Assembly (NCBI GenBank): GCA_050247075.1
Contig: JBFWUW010000001.1
Location: 167,321 to 231,320, forward strand
DNA: 64,000 nt
Source: JBFWUW01 sp050247075
GTDB lineage: Bacteria; Planctomycetota; Planctomycetia; Pirellulales; JBFWUW01
Direction: 5' to 3'
Each line of letters begins with the position of its first letter. Positions within the stretch are counted from its first letter, which is position 1. Below are positions 51,559-60,380 of this stretch, one piece after another. The notes beneath the pieces were generated by a model. The model searched no databases. It worked only from the letters and a program-made list of their open reading frames with translations, and was not told the origin of the DNA. Both the position numbers and the translations under genes were made by a program.

Positions 51559-51604
51559 AAAGGCGAGCGAGCGATCTTCATTGTGGCAAGCCCCCGCATC
51601 AATC

Positions 51605-51626
51605 CGGCACGGCGGGAGCCGCGCGG
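51605..51626. repeat. GGCGGGAGCC-core hairpin, family B copy 4
   Basis: The core GGCGGGAGCC (51611-51620) with a C-G pair outside it and further broken pairing (GGCAC/GCGCG). It lies between convergent DUF1501 (stop 51558) and recQ (stop 51627). Confidence 0.5.
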
Positions 51627-53816
51627 CTACGGACGATAGCAGGCCAGCGCCAGGCGAATCTGGTCGTAGGTCATTTGCCCGTTGAGGTGCTCGAAAATTG
51701 GCTTCATCCGTTCCACACCGACGGCCTCGGCGGCGGCGATGATGGCCTGGTAGTCAGCCATTTCCACCCAAGGTTCCGGCGAGGTCCGCCCTTCGTTCCG
51801 CAGGAAGTCCGCCAGGTATTCCGTCACCGTGGAGCGTGCCCGCCCTGTCCGGCGGGCGACATCCTCCAAAGAGTTTCCCGCGCGAAACATCTCCTCGGCA
51901 GCGGACTTGGTCGCGCTTTTTCCGGCAGTAACAATTGGCTGAATGCCTGGCGAAACAGCGACTGAATCGGCCACTTCGGCATCGTGGCAAATTCCGTGTT
52001 CGGCGCAGTAGCGGCCTATCTCGGCCAGAAATACCTCGGCATATTGTTGCGACTTGTGTTCGCCCACGCCATGCGCCTGGCGAAAACCCTCGGCGGTGCT
52101 GGGACGGCGGCGGGACAGGTCTTGCAGCGTGGCGTCGCCAAAGATCACAAACGGCGGGACGCCACGCCCTTCCGCCAGTTTCCGCCGCAGTATCCGCAAG
52201 CTCTCGAACAGGCCCGCATCCATCCCCACGCTAAAATCCCGCGCTGGCCGCGCGGCCGCGGACCGTTTGCTTTTGGGGCCGCGTGGCCGCAGCAACTTCG
52301 GCGACTGCTCCCCTCGCAAGACTTCCCGCCCACTGGTCGTTACCTTCAGCAGGCGGTATTCGCCTTCTCGCAGCAAGAAGCCTTGGCCGCAAAGCTGCTC
52401 GATCCACTCCCGCACGGCTGCCTTGCCATGTTCCTTGAGCAAGCCATGCGTGGAAAGCCGGTCGTGGCGGTTCTCCAGCACTCGCTGGTCTTGCGAACCG
52501 GCCAGCACCTGGGCCACGTAGTCGCCGCCGAAGTTCTCGTTCACCCGCAACACGCAGGAGAGGATTTTTTGCGAGACGACCAGCGCGTCGGGCAGGCAGT
52601 CTTGCTGGTCGAGGCAAGCATCGCAGGCCTGGCAGTTTGTCGCCTCGAAAGCCTGGCCAAAGTGTTCCGCCAGGGCTTTGTGCTTGCACAACACCGACGA
52701 GCAGTAGCTCTCCATGACCTGTAGATTGGCATCGGACTGCCCGCGGGCCTCGTCGGGCAGGTCGCTCGCCAGTTTGCGCCAGACCACGAAATCATTTCCG
52801 CCGTAAAACAGGCAGCATTCCGCTTCCAGCCCGTCGCGGCCGGCGCGGCCCGTCTCTTGCTGGTAGTGCTCGAGCGATTTGGGGGCCGCGGCGTGAATCA
52901 CGAAGCGGACGTTCGATTTGTCGATGCCCATGCCAAAGGCGACCGTGGCCACGACCACATCAACTTGTTCGTTGAGGAAAGCTTCCTGGTTGTCGCGCCG
53001 CTCCTGATCGGACAGGCCCGCGTGGTAGGGGGCGGCTTTGACGCCAGCCAGACGCAAGGCGGCGGCCAGCGCATCGACCTCCTTACGCGAGATGCAATAG
53101 ATAATGCCTGCCTCACCAAGGTGCCGCGACAGCACCGCGTGAATCTGCTCGCCCAGATTGTGGCGGCGGGCCACGCGGTAGTGCAGATTTGGCCGGTCGA
53201 AACCGCCCACCAGCACTTCCGGTTGGCGCAGCCGCAACTGCGCGGCGATGTCGTCGCGGACCTGCTGGGTGGCGGTCGCGGTAAAGCCATGCACGGCCAC
53301 CTGGGGAAAGTGCTCTCGGAGCGTTCCCAGCAACCGGTAGTCGGGCCGGAATTCGTGCCCCCAGTTGCTGATGCAGTGGGCCTCGTCGATGGCAAAGAAA
53401 GAAATCGTCCGTTCGCGCAGGTAGTCGATCATCCGACGATTGGCCAATCGCTCTGGCGCGACATACAACAGCTTCAGCCGATTGCCGCGAATCTCCTCCG
53501 CGATCCGTTGCCGCTCGTCCGGTTCCAGGGCGCTATGCACGGCCGCGGCCGGCACTCCGCACTCATTCAAGGCATCGACCTGGTCCTTCATCAACGAGAT
53601 CAAAGGCGAAACAACCACCGCCATGCCCGGCAGCAACAGCGCCGGAGCCTGGTAGCAGAGCGACTTGCCGCCGCCAGTCGCCAGTACCACCACCGAGTCG
53701 CGGCCGGCCAATACGGCCCCCATCGACTCGCGCTGCAGGGGCCGCAATTCGTTGTAGCCCCAATGTTTTTGCAGCACTTCTAGTAATCGGGGATCATCCG
53801 CGGACATCGAACGCAT
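51627..53816 (-). CDS. recQ: ATP-dependent DNA helicase RecQ
   Basis: 729 residues. RecQ unwinds DNA 3' to 5' in recombination and repair. The helicase core has YNELRPLQRESMGAVLAGRD, the Walker A ATGGGKSLCYQ, FAIDEAHCISNWGHEFRPDY, HGFTATATQQVRDDI and HYQQETGRAGRDGLEAECC. A zinc-binding region with CQACDACLDQQDC follows, then a winged-helix RQC domain and an HRDC domain (residues about 530-605). The C-terminal 120 residues, with FRAGNSLEDVARRTGRARST, form a helix-turn-helix extension seen in RecQ of the Bacillus type. Start ATG 53816, or the fourth codon. Confidence 0.96.
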   Translation of the reverse strand: MRSMSADDPRLLEVLQKHWGYNELRPLQRESMGAVLAGRDSVVVLATGGGKSLCYQAPALLLPGMAVVVSPLISLMKDQVDALNECGVPAAAVHSALEPDERQRIAEEIRGNRLKLLYVAPERLANRRMIDYLRERTISFFAIDEAHCISNWGHEFRPDYRLLGTLREHFPQVAVHGFTATATQQVRDDIAAQLRLRQPEVLVGGFDRPNLHYRVARRHNLGEQIHAVLSRHLGEAGIIYCISRKEVDALAAALRLAGVKAAPYHAGLSDQERRDNQEAFLNEQVDVVVATVAFGMGIDKSNVRFVIHAAAPKSLEHYQQETGRAGRDGLEAECCLFYGGNDFVVWRKLASDLPDEARGQSDANLQVMESYCSSVLCKHKALAEHFGQAFEATNCQACDACLDQQDCLPDALVVSQKILSCVLRVNENFGGDYVAQVLAGSQDQRVLENRHDRLSTHGLLKEHGKAAVREWIEQLCGQGFLLREGEYRLLKVTTSGREVLRGEQSPKLLRPRGPKSKRSAAARPARDFSVGMDAGLFESLRILRRKLAEGRGVPPFVIFGDATLQDLSRRRPSTAEGFRQAHGVGEHKSQQYAEVFLAEIGRYCAEHGICHDAEVADSVAVSPGIQPIVTAGKSATKSAAEEMFRAGNSLEDVARRTGRARSTVTEYLADFLRNEGRTSPEPWVEMADYQAIIAAAEAVGVERMKPIFEHLNGQMTYDQIRLALACYRP

Positions 53817-53965
53817 ACTCCCCGCAACGTCTTCGACTTCGTCAAGTTAGGTTCTGCCTGCTGGCATTCAACTCGGATCGTCCCATTCTGACGAACCGTT
53901 GGCCTGTAATCCCGACTTGCCGCGGCAGGGGAGAGGATCAACTGTATGTTGGCCGGAAAGCATAG

Positions 53966-56900
53966 CTATTTCAACGAAATCAAATACGCCAGCAGGTCGG
54001 CGGCTTGCTGCGGAGTCAGGTCGCGAAGCAGCAGTTCCGGCATCAGCGACTTAGGCTGCGGAACCAAGGTTTCCACATCCGCGGCCGGTATGCGCGACTC
54101 TTTATTTTGGGCATCCTTCAGCCGAACCTCGCTGTCGTTCTTTTCAATCAACAGGCCCGTCAGCACGCGGCCATCGACGGTTTCCAACAAGTAACTGACG
54201 TACTTGGGGTCGATGAATTTGGAAGGCTCCAAGAGATGTGTCAGCAGATCGTGGGGCTGGTACTTCTTGCCGATCTGGCTGAGGTCGGGACCGAGTGTTT
54301 CGCCCTTTCCGCCGACACGATGGCAGCCCTTGCAGGTGGCTGATCCCTCGCGAAAGAAGAATTGCCGGCCACGTTCCATGTCGGCTGGCATGGCCAACAA
54401 CTCGGCGGCGTTGACGACGGTCCCCAGCCGCTTGACGCGTTGCGACGGCGGCACGAACCGCTCGAACAAGTCTCGCACCTCCGGCATGGGGTGCTCCGCG
54501 GTCAGCGCGATAGCTTCCTGGCGAACCGTGTTGGAAAGCTGGCCGCGATTCAAGCTTTGCAACAACGCCAAAGCGCCGCGGGTAGTGGAGGTTATCTCGC
54601 GGATAGCTTCCGCGCGTTCCGCCGCGGACTCCCGCGACAAGGCCGCAACGAGACGGTTTTCATCCTCGGGCTGTGACTGCGGGGCGGTTTCGCTATTCGC
54701 CGGCGGCAACCCGGAAATCCAATCTTGAATCATGGCGACGGCCGCTTCATCGACCTGTTCCGACCCAATCCGCGGCATGCGCCCGCCGCCGACCTTGGCC
54801 ATGCGATAATGCAGCACGGAACCGAGCGGATCGCCCGGCGCGACGATCTTGGCGTTGCTGATGCCAAACGTGCCTTGGGCCGGACGTACATCGACGATTT
54901 TGGCGTCCGCGGCGTTGGCTACGTAGCGCAAGTCGATCATCGCCGCGCCGCCAGCGTGCGGCTGGTGGCAATGGGCGCAGTTGACTTGCAAGTATGACCG
55001 CACCCGCTGCTCCAGGTCGGCCGCATGATCGCGGGGATCGACGTAGCGCGAAGTAGCCTCCAGGTTAATCGGCACCTGCTCGGAAATAATACCCGCGTCG
55101 CGCCACAGGGCGAGTTGGCTGCTGGTCGTGCCGTCGTGCGTGATCGGCTTGTTCAATTGCTGAGAGTTGAAGGCCAGTAGCGAGGCCGTTTGCACGCCGT
55201 AAGTGGTGGTCTTGGTCTCCACCCAGGCGTTGTGGCAGAGTTGGCATTCCGTCCGGCTGGCAAAGTGGTACGTTTGCTCGCGCAGGTTCCCCGGTGCCTG
55301 GGGGTCGCCAATGCTCAAAGTCTGGTTGGAACCGGCGGCGTCCGCCAGAAGGGCGTCGGTCTGCTCGTCGTTCCAGACATAGGTATAAGGCCGCCAACTG
55401 GCTTGTTCGCGGTGCAGCACTTGTGTTTCTAGCTTGCGGCGGGTCGATGGATCGCCGCTGTGCATGTCGATGCTGACGGTCTTAACCAGCACCGATCCCT
55501 CGGGGAATTGCCAACTGTCGTTGCCAATCAGTCCGACCGGTTCATCCCCTGGCACGGCCAGCCAGCGCCGCGAGGTGGTATGGTCGGCCCAATGGGGCGC
55601 GTTGATGGAGTACTCCAGCACGCCCGCCGCGGGTACCTGCGCGGCTGTATCCGCAAACAGGCCCGTCTGGCTAAGCTGGCGGGGAAAGTCGGCATGGCTG
55701 CCGTCGGTTTCGTTCTTGGCCAGGCGAAAGATTTGCTGGCTGCGTTCGTAGTCCAGCAGATACAACTCACCGGTCCGATCCTCGGCAAAGCCCACCAAGG
55801 CCAAAGGCGTTTGGGCCAGTTCCTGGTGCCATGTGGCTTGCTGGCCATCGTGCCGCAGGCCCCAGACTTTGCCAGTCTGAAAATCGCCGTAGATGTAAGC
55901 CCCTTCCAGCTCAGGGAATTGCTTACCGTGATAGACATACCCGCCGGTGATAGAGGCGGCCTCGGAATGGGGATGGCTGACCGTGGGGGGCAGAATGGGG
56001 GTTGGCCCGCGAGCGGCCTCCGGCAGGGCGGGCTGTGGCCCTTCCATGACCGACCAGCCGTAATTGCCCCCCCGTTGCACGCGATAAATCATCTCCCACA
56101 GTTGCCAACCGACATCTCCCACCCACAAGTCGCCCTTTTCGCGGTCAAAACTCATCCGCCACGGATTGCGGAAGCCGTAGGCCCAAATCTCTGGCCGGGC
56201 ATCCGGCAGTTCCACAAAGGGGTTGTCGTCGGGAATGCGGTAGTTTTGCTCACCCTGTTGGTGATCGACATCGATCCGCAAGATCGAAGACAAAAGGTTG
56301 CTGACATCTTGCCCGGCGTGCAGACCATCGGGCGGATTGGGGCCGCTGCCGTCACCGGTGGAGATATACAAGTAGCCGTCGGGACCAAACTTCAGGCAAC
56401 AGCCGTTGTGCCCGCCCGACCACCAACGCAAGACGACATGTTCGCTATCTGGCACCAGTGTCGGAGGATCGGACTCGGTCAGCGTCAAGCGAGAGATGAT
56501 CGCCCCGTCGGAAGTTTCGCCGGCGGTGACGTAGCAGATGTAAAGATAGTGGTTCTTTTCGAAGTCTGGATGGAACGTCAGCGCGTACAAGGCCGTAGCG
56601 GTCGACCGAAGCTGTTTGATTGCAAACACCAGATCGAGCTTGTCGCACGCTGCATCGTTGACGAACGAATGGACCTTGCCGCCGTATTCGCCCACGAACA
56701 TCCGGCCGCTGCCCGGCGCTACGCCGATATCGACCGGATGGTCAAACTTCAATTCAGGAAACGCCGGCTCCACGCGGTAGGGAGGGGGCGGTTCCGGCGT
56801 GCCGGCCATTCGCGAGGTTGTCCACGGCACCCGCTGAGGAGCCACGGCTTCCTCGCCAGCCACCCAGGCCGCGCCCCACAAACAAGCCGAGATGAAACTG

Positions 56901-56968
56901 GGGAGTACGAGAACAACACGGCTTATTGGCGACAAACCAAAGATCCGCGAATCAACACCAGCATGCAT
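53966..56968 (-). CDS. Sorbosone/glucose dehydrogenase-like propeller with three heme-c motifs
   Basis: 1000 residues with a signal segment (VVLVLPSFISACLWGAAWVA). The N-terminal half is a PQQ-type glucose/sorbosone dehydrogenase propeller: HPVDIGVAPGSGRMFVGEYG, WWSGGHNGCCLKFGPDGYLY, AYGFRNPWRMSFDREKGDLW, RGGNYGWSVMEGPQPALPEA. A middle region has CQLCHNAWVETK and CAHCHQPHAGG. The C-terminus is a planctomycete heme domain with CKGCHRVGGKGETLGPDLSQ and ILEPSKFIDPKY-like sequence, ending VETLVPQPKSLMPELLLRD and on. Three CxxCH motifs predict three covalent hemes, so electrons from a sugar or alcohol could leave through the same polypeptide. Substrate and cofactor are inferred from family only. 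Confidence 0.9.
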   Translation of the reverse strand: MHAGVDSRIFGLSPISRVVLVLPSFISACLWGAAWVAGEEAVAPQRVPWTTSRMAGTPEPPPPYRVEPAFPELKFDHPVDIGVAPGSGRMFVGEYGGKVHSFVNDAACDKLDLVFAIKQLRSTATALYALTFHPDFEKNHYLYICYVTAGETSDGAIISRLTLTESDPPTLVPDSEHVVLRWWSGGHNGCCLKFGPDGYLYISTGDGSGPNPPDGLHAGQDVSNLLSSILRIDVDHQQGEQNYRIPDDNPFVELPDARPEIWAYGFRNPWRMSFDREKGDLWVGDVGWQLWEMIYRVQRGGNYGWSVMEGPQPALPEAARGPTPILPPTVSHPHSEAASITGGYVYHGKQFPELEGAYIYGDFQTGKVWGLRHDGQQATWHQELAQTPLALVGFAEDRTGELYLLDYERSQQIFRLAKNETDGSHADFPRQLSQTGLFADTAAQVPAAGVLEYSINAPHWADHTTSRRWLAVPGDEPVGLIGNDSWQFPEGSVLVKTVSIDMHSGDPSTRRKLETQVLHREQASWRPYTYVWNDEQTDALLADAAGSNQTLSIGDPQAPGNLREQTYHFASRTECQLCHNAWVETKTTTYGVQTASLLAFNSQQLNKPITHDGTTSSQLALWRDAGIISEQVPINLEATSRYVDPRDHAADLEQRVRSYLQVNCAHCHQPHAGGAAMIDLRYVANAADAKIVDVRPAQGTFGISNAKIVAPGDPLGSVLHYRMAKVGGGRMPRIGSEQVDEAAVAMIQDWISGLPPANSETAPQSQPEDENRLVAALSRESAAERAEAIREITSTTRGALALLQSLNRGQLSNTVRQEAIALTAEHPMPEVRDLFERFVPPSQRVKRLGTVVNAAELLAMPADMERGRQFFFREGSATCKGCHRVGGKGETLGPDLSQIGKKYQPHDLLTHLLEPSKFIDPKYVSYLLETVDGRVLTGLLIEKNDSEVRLKDAQNKESRIPAADVETLVPQPKSLMPELLLRDLTPQQAADLLAYLISLK

Positions 56969-57354
56969 GGAAGACCTCAGGGCGGGATCGGGCGTGTCAG
57001 TTCCTCGACGTGGCTATTCTATTCCGTGGCGGCGGTGGTTGCCACGGCCAGGCATCGGACAAGAACGGCAATGGGATGCCTGGACGGAGTATTGCCCTAT
57101 TGGGACACAATCTTGATGGCCCATAGCCAGAAGCAGGGCGAGCGCGGCACGAACGACGCCGAGGGCCTCGTCAGCAGATTGACGCCATTCAAAGGTTCGA
57201 CACTTGGGCTGCCGAGTTGATGACCGCCAGAGTCCATTCGGCCAGTTACGGACCAGCCAAGAACGGCGGAATGGAGCGGCCGCCAACCGTGGCGTAAGAT
57301 AATTACACAAACAGGCCGATTGACGTAGAACCGCTCTGGCACCACCCGCCCGGC

Positions 57355-57385
57355 TCACCCAGGAGCGTTGGCCACTCCTGGGTGA
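57355..57385 (-). terminator. Hairpin downstream of the di-heme oxidoreductase gene
   Basis: TCACCCAGGAG (57355-57365) and CTCCTGGGTGA (57375-57385) form a perfect 11-bp stem with a nine-base loop, 16 bases past the stop of the minus-strand gene ending at 57401. No T-run follows, so it may be an unusual terminator or a repetitive palindrome. The rest of the 432-base gap 56969-57400 holds only implausible frames. Confidence 0.4.
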
Positions 57386-57400
57386 GGGCGAGGCCAAGGT

Positions 57401-58819
57401 TTACAGCGAATTCAAGAAATCCAGCAGCACGGTCTTGGCGCTGGCGGGCAGGGCGATGAAGGCATCGCGAGAAGGGGCTGCCTGGCCATCGTGCTCTAGA
57501 ATGGCTTCTTCCGCGCTGTCAGCACGTCCGTCGTGCAGCAAGCTGGGCTGCGCACGCAGTCCCCACAACGGAGCGGTGCGCATCAGCCGGCCCGTCGCTT
57601 GGCCTTGCACCATGCCGTCGCCAAGCTGCCCCATATCGTGCAGCAGAAAGTCGGACCAGACAAAGAACACCTTGTTCCGCAGGGCCGCCACCGAGTGGTC
57701 GCCCGTCTTCAGGGCAGGCACATGGCAGGCGGCACAGCCAATCCGATGAAAAATCTGCCGGCCGCTCAAGACCTCGCCTTGCGCCTGGCGGCGGTTGCGG
57801 CCGTCAGCGGCTTGGAACCCGGCGTTCATCAGCACGGTTCCGCCTGGTATCTCACCTCGCGGCGGCGGTGCCAAGAACCGCATGAACGTGGCGAACCGTT
57901 CCAGATCGTCGTTGTCCGGCTCGTTAGGCACACCCAAAGGCAAGGGGTTGGCGGCCAAGGCAGCCACGTTGCCTTGCGGAGCATTCTCAAACGGAAACAG
58001 CGGCGTAGTAATCCCCATTTCGTTTACGTAGGCATCGCCCGAAAAGTCGAACAGCGTGGCGTGCTGGGCCTTCCAGCCGAATCGCCCTACTGCCGGTTGG
58101 CCCGTCGCCAGATTGGCCACGATGTGGGGCAGACCGGCGGTGCCGGGTGAATTCACGCTCTGAAACCTGGCCAAGTCCAACAGTGTCTGGTCGGTAACAG
58201 CCTCGACCAGTCCCAGCCCAAACAACGCGGTGGTGCGCCGTTGGGCGACAAGTTCTGCCTGCGGCGGGATGACCTCGCCGACAAAGCTGTAGGGGCCGTT
58301 GACACCCACGCCGTCGCCGATTCCGCGATCTTGCAACAGCGAACCGCCCAATTCGGCCAACGGATTGAACTCTCCGTTGATCGTGGCTCCGATCCGTGTC
58401 ACGCGTCGTCCGCTGGCTCCTCCCAATGCCGGCGCGATGTGGCACGCGCCGCAAGAGTTTTCCGTAAACACCGGACCTAGGCCGTCGGCGGCATCCTCCT
58501 CGGCTGCAAAGACCACTTTGCCCTCGTTGAAGGCTGCCAGTTGGGCCGGTGTCAGGCCGGGCAGGGGATCGCCAAATGTGGGCGGGCTGACAGGGGGCCG
58601 TGGCGGAGTGCGCTCCGGCCGGTTTCTCTCCGGCGGCCTGTTCCCAGTTGATCTGGTACTGGCCGGCCGGCTGCTGTTTGCCCCCCTTTCAGCCGTTGAT
58701 TTCGCGGCCGATTTCTTAGGTGGTTGCGCGGCTAGTGCCACCAGCGGTAGGCCAGCAGCCACCAGTGCCGCCACAACAAACTTTTCGCGGCGTCCAAAAG
58801 ACCATGAAGAATTCGACAT
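57401..58819 (-). CDS. Di-heme oxidoreductase family protein
   Basis: 472 residues from the ATG at 58819, supported by GGAGGGG just upstream. The signal peptide (EKFVVAALVAAGLPLVALAA) leads to a Pro/Arg/Ser-rich linker and then the di-heme oxidoreductase domain (formerly DUF1111). Seen are FTENSCGACHIAPALGGASG with the first heme motif, QRRTTALFGLGLVEAVTDQT, and RIGCAACHVPALKTGDHS with the second; APLWGLRAQPSLLHDGRADS is a late hallmark. It is expected in the periplasm as an electron-transfer protein or peroxidase-like enzyme. Confidence 0.92.
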   Translation of the reverse strand: MSNSSWSFGRREKFVVAALVAAGLPLVALAAQPPKKSAAKSTAERGANSSRPASTRSTGNRPPERNRPERTPPRPPVSPPTFGDPLPGLTPAQLAAFNEGKVVFAAEEDAADGLGPVFTENSCGACHIAPALGGASGRRVTRIGATINGEFNPLAELGGSLLQDRGIGDGVGVNGPYSFVGEVIPPQAELVAQRRTTALFGLGLVEAVTDQTLLDLARFQSVNSPGTAGLPHIVANLATGQPAVGRFGWKAQHATLFDFSGDAYVNEMGITTPLFPFENAPQGNVAALAANPLPLGVPNEPDNDDLERFATFMRFLAPPPRGEIPGGTVLMNAGFQAADGRNRRQAQGEVLSGRQIFHRIGCAACHVPALKTGDHSVAALRNKVFFVWSDFLLHDMGQLGDGMVQGQATGRLMRTAPLWGLRAQPSLLHDGRADSAEEAILEHDGQAAPSRDAFIALPASAKTVLLDFLNSL

Positions 58820-59281
58820 TGTCCCCTCCCGTTCCAGGAAAGTAATGCACCCTGTTGGCCCGTAACAAGCAAAACCGTAAGCATGGAAATCGGTGCCTGG
58901 GTCAGCCGGCGGTTGCATGGCCCGTGGAAAGCCGCGCAGGCGCAGACCGCCATCGTCAGGCTGCCGTTTCGAAGTGAAACCGCGACTGATCGTTGAAAAT
59001 GAGGAATGCAACGGCCCAGGAGTTGCGCGAAGACGCGTAGGGCGAACCCGGCAAAACTGGGAGACAAATTCACGACTGGACTAACCAGGCGCAAATGTTC
59101 GACAGACCCCGCACGATGTGCGGCTCTGCCGAGGTGGGGCGGTTAGACGTGAGAGACCGCAGCCACCGATATTTCAATCTGCTGAGGTTAGCAAACGGCC
59201 AGCGACAATTCAAGAGTTTCTTTTTACAAAATAGCGAAGTTATTGCAGGCCGGTTCCCAAGAGCAGGTCATGCATCGGACC
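58820..59281. other. Intergenic region without recognised gene
   Basis: 462 bases between the di-heme oxidoreductase start and the end of the CDF transporter, both on the minus strand. The frames present, such as one of 63 codons at 58893-59084, have no ribosome-binding site or plausible composition. The promoter of the di-heme gene should lie here, but I cannot place it. Confidence 0.4.
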
Positions 59282-60193
59282 TCAAACCACATCGTCCGGA
59301 GATTGGCGGCAAAAAATCTCGGCGTGCCCGCGCTCTATTTGCAAGGTGGTGTGCTCGATACCGAAACGGTCATGAAGTTCGCGGCAAGTCTCGGCCAAGA
59401 AGGCATCATCACCGGCCGCATTAGGCATGACCAGGTGGGCCGTCAAGGCGGCTTCGGTGGTGCTCATGGCCCAGATATGCAGGTCGTGCAGTCCTTCCAC
59501 TCCCGGAAGGCCAGCCAGATAACCGCGGACCTCTCGCGGGTCGATGCCCGCCGGCACGGCATGCAGTGCCAGGTTGGCGGAATCGCGGAACAGGCCCCAG
59601 GTTCCCCACAGGATCAAACCGGCCACCGCCAGGCTGACCGCCGGGTCGATCCAGGTCCAGCCTGTTAGCCAAATGCAGACGCCCGCCACCACCACGCCCA
59701 GCGAAATGGCAGCATCCGCGGCCATGTGCAAGAAAGCGCCGCGAATGTTGAGATCGCGTTCCTTGCCTCGAATAAACAGCAAGGCCGTGGCGGTGTTGAT
59801 GATAGTCCCCAGCGTGGCCGCCACGATCACGACGACCGCGTCGGTAGCGCCAGGGTCGCCAAAGCGGCGGACGGCTTCCCAGGCAATTCCACCAATGGCG
59901 ACCAGCAGCACAATAGCATTCACCAGCGCGGCCAGGATGGATGAGCTTCGCCAACCATAGGTCCGCCGTTCGGTGGGCCGAACACTCGATAGGCGGTGTG
60001 CGCCCCAGGCCAGCAACAACCCCAGGACATCGCTGGCGTTATGGCCGGCATCGGCCAGCAAAGCCAGCGAATTGGCCCACAGCCCGCACCCGACTTCGAT
60101 GCCGATGTAGGCCGCATTCAAGGCTACGCCCCAGGCGAAGGCCGCATTGTGGTCGGCGGGGCCGTGGTGATGGTGATGATGATGGTGCGACAT
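59282..60193 (-). CDS. CDF-family zinc/cobalt/cadmium efflux transporter with octahistidine N-terminus
   Basis: 303 residues, six membrane segments. It begins Met-Ser followed by eight histidines, a likely metal-binding entry. The CDF metal site appears as ANSLALLADAGHNASDVLGL in helix 2 and LHMAADAAISLGVVVAG in helix 5, i.e. the H-x3-D type used for Zn2+ or Cd2+. GYLAGLPGVEGLHDLHIWAM starts the cytoplasmic C-terminal domain, which senses metal and dimerises. The protein should export divalent metal by proton antiport. The ATG at 60193 begins the His tract. A terminator for the upstream glutamine synthetase gene lies between the two, so it needs its own promoter. Confidence 0.94.
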   Translation of the reverse strand: MSHHHHHHHHGPADHNAAFAWGVALNAAYIGIEVGCGLWANSLALLADAGHNASDVLGLLLAWGAHRLSSVRPTERRTYGWRSSSILAALVNAIVLLVAIGGIAWEAVRRFGDPGATDAVVVIVAATLGTIINTATALLFIRGKERDLNIRGAFLHMAADAAISLGVVVAGVCIWLTGWTWIDPAVSLAVAGLILWGTWGLFRDSANLALHAVPAGIDPREVRGYLAGLPGVEGLHDLHIWAMSTTEAALTAHLVMPNAAGDDAFLAETCRELHDRFGIEHTTLQIERGHAEIFCRQSPDDVV

Positions 60194-60283
60194 GCCGAAT
60201 ACTTTGCGCGTAAAGCCCAACTCCGGCAAGAGCGGCTGGCCAAGAGTGCCCGCGGCCATTCGCCAAGTTCGCGTCATTGCCAA

Positions 60284-60344
60284 CAAAAAACCCAGCCGTC
60301 CGAGAGCTTTAACCGAAACGGCTAAAGGGACTCGAACGGCTGGG
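60284..60344 (-). terminator. Factor-independent terminator after glutamine synthetase
   Basis: On the minus strand CCCAGCCGTTCGAG pairs with CTCGGACGGCTGGG (one G-T pair) and is followed by TTTTTTG. An inner TTAGCC/GGTTAA stem strengthens the fold. It starts 37 bases past the stop at 60381. Confidence 0.85.
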
Positions 60345-60380
60345 ATGGCGGCAGGCAACTCGCATCCATGCGAAATCAGA

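Noticed and set aside
55460..57220. A 586-codon plus-strand frame antisense to the sorbosone dehydrogenase-like gene
   Set aside because: Long antisense frames are expected in GC-rich DNA with strong third-position bias; the minus-strand gene has three heme motifs and propeller repeats.
57014..57397. A 127-codon minus-strand frame in the gap before the di-heme gene
   Set aside because: Arg/Ser/Cys-rich composition, no ribosome-binding site, and overlap with a palindromic hairpin; no support as a gene.
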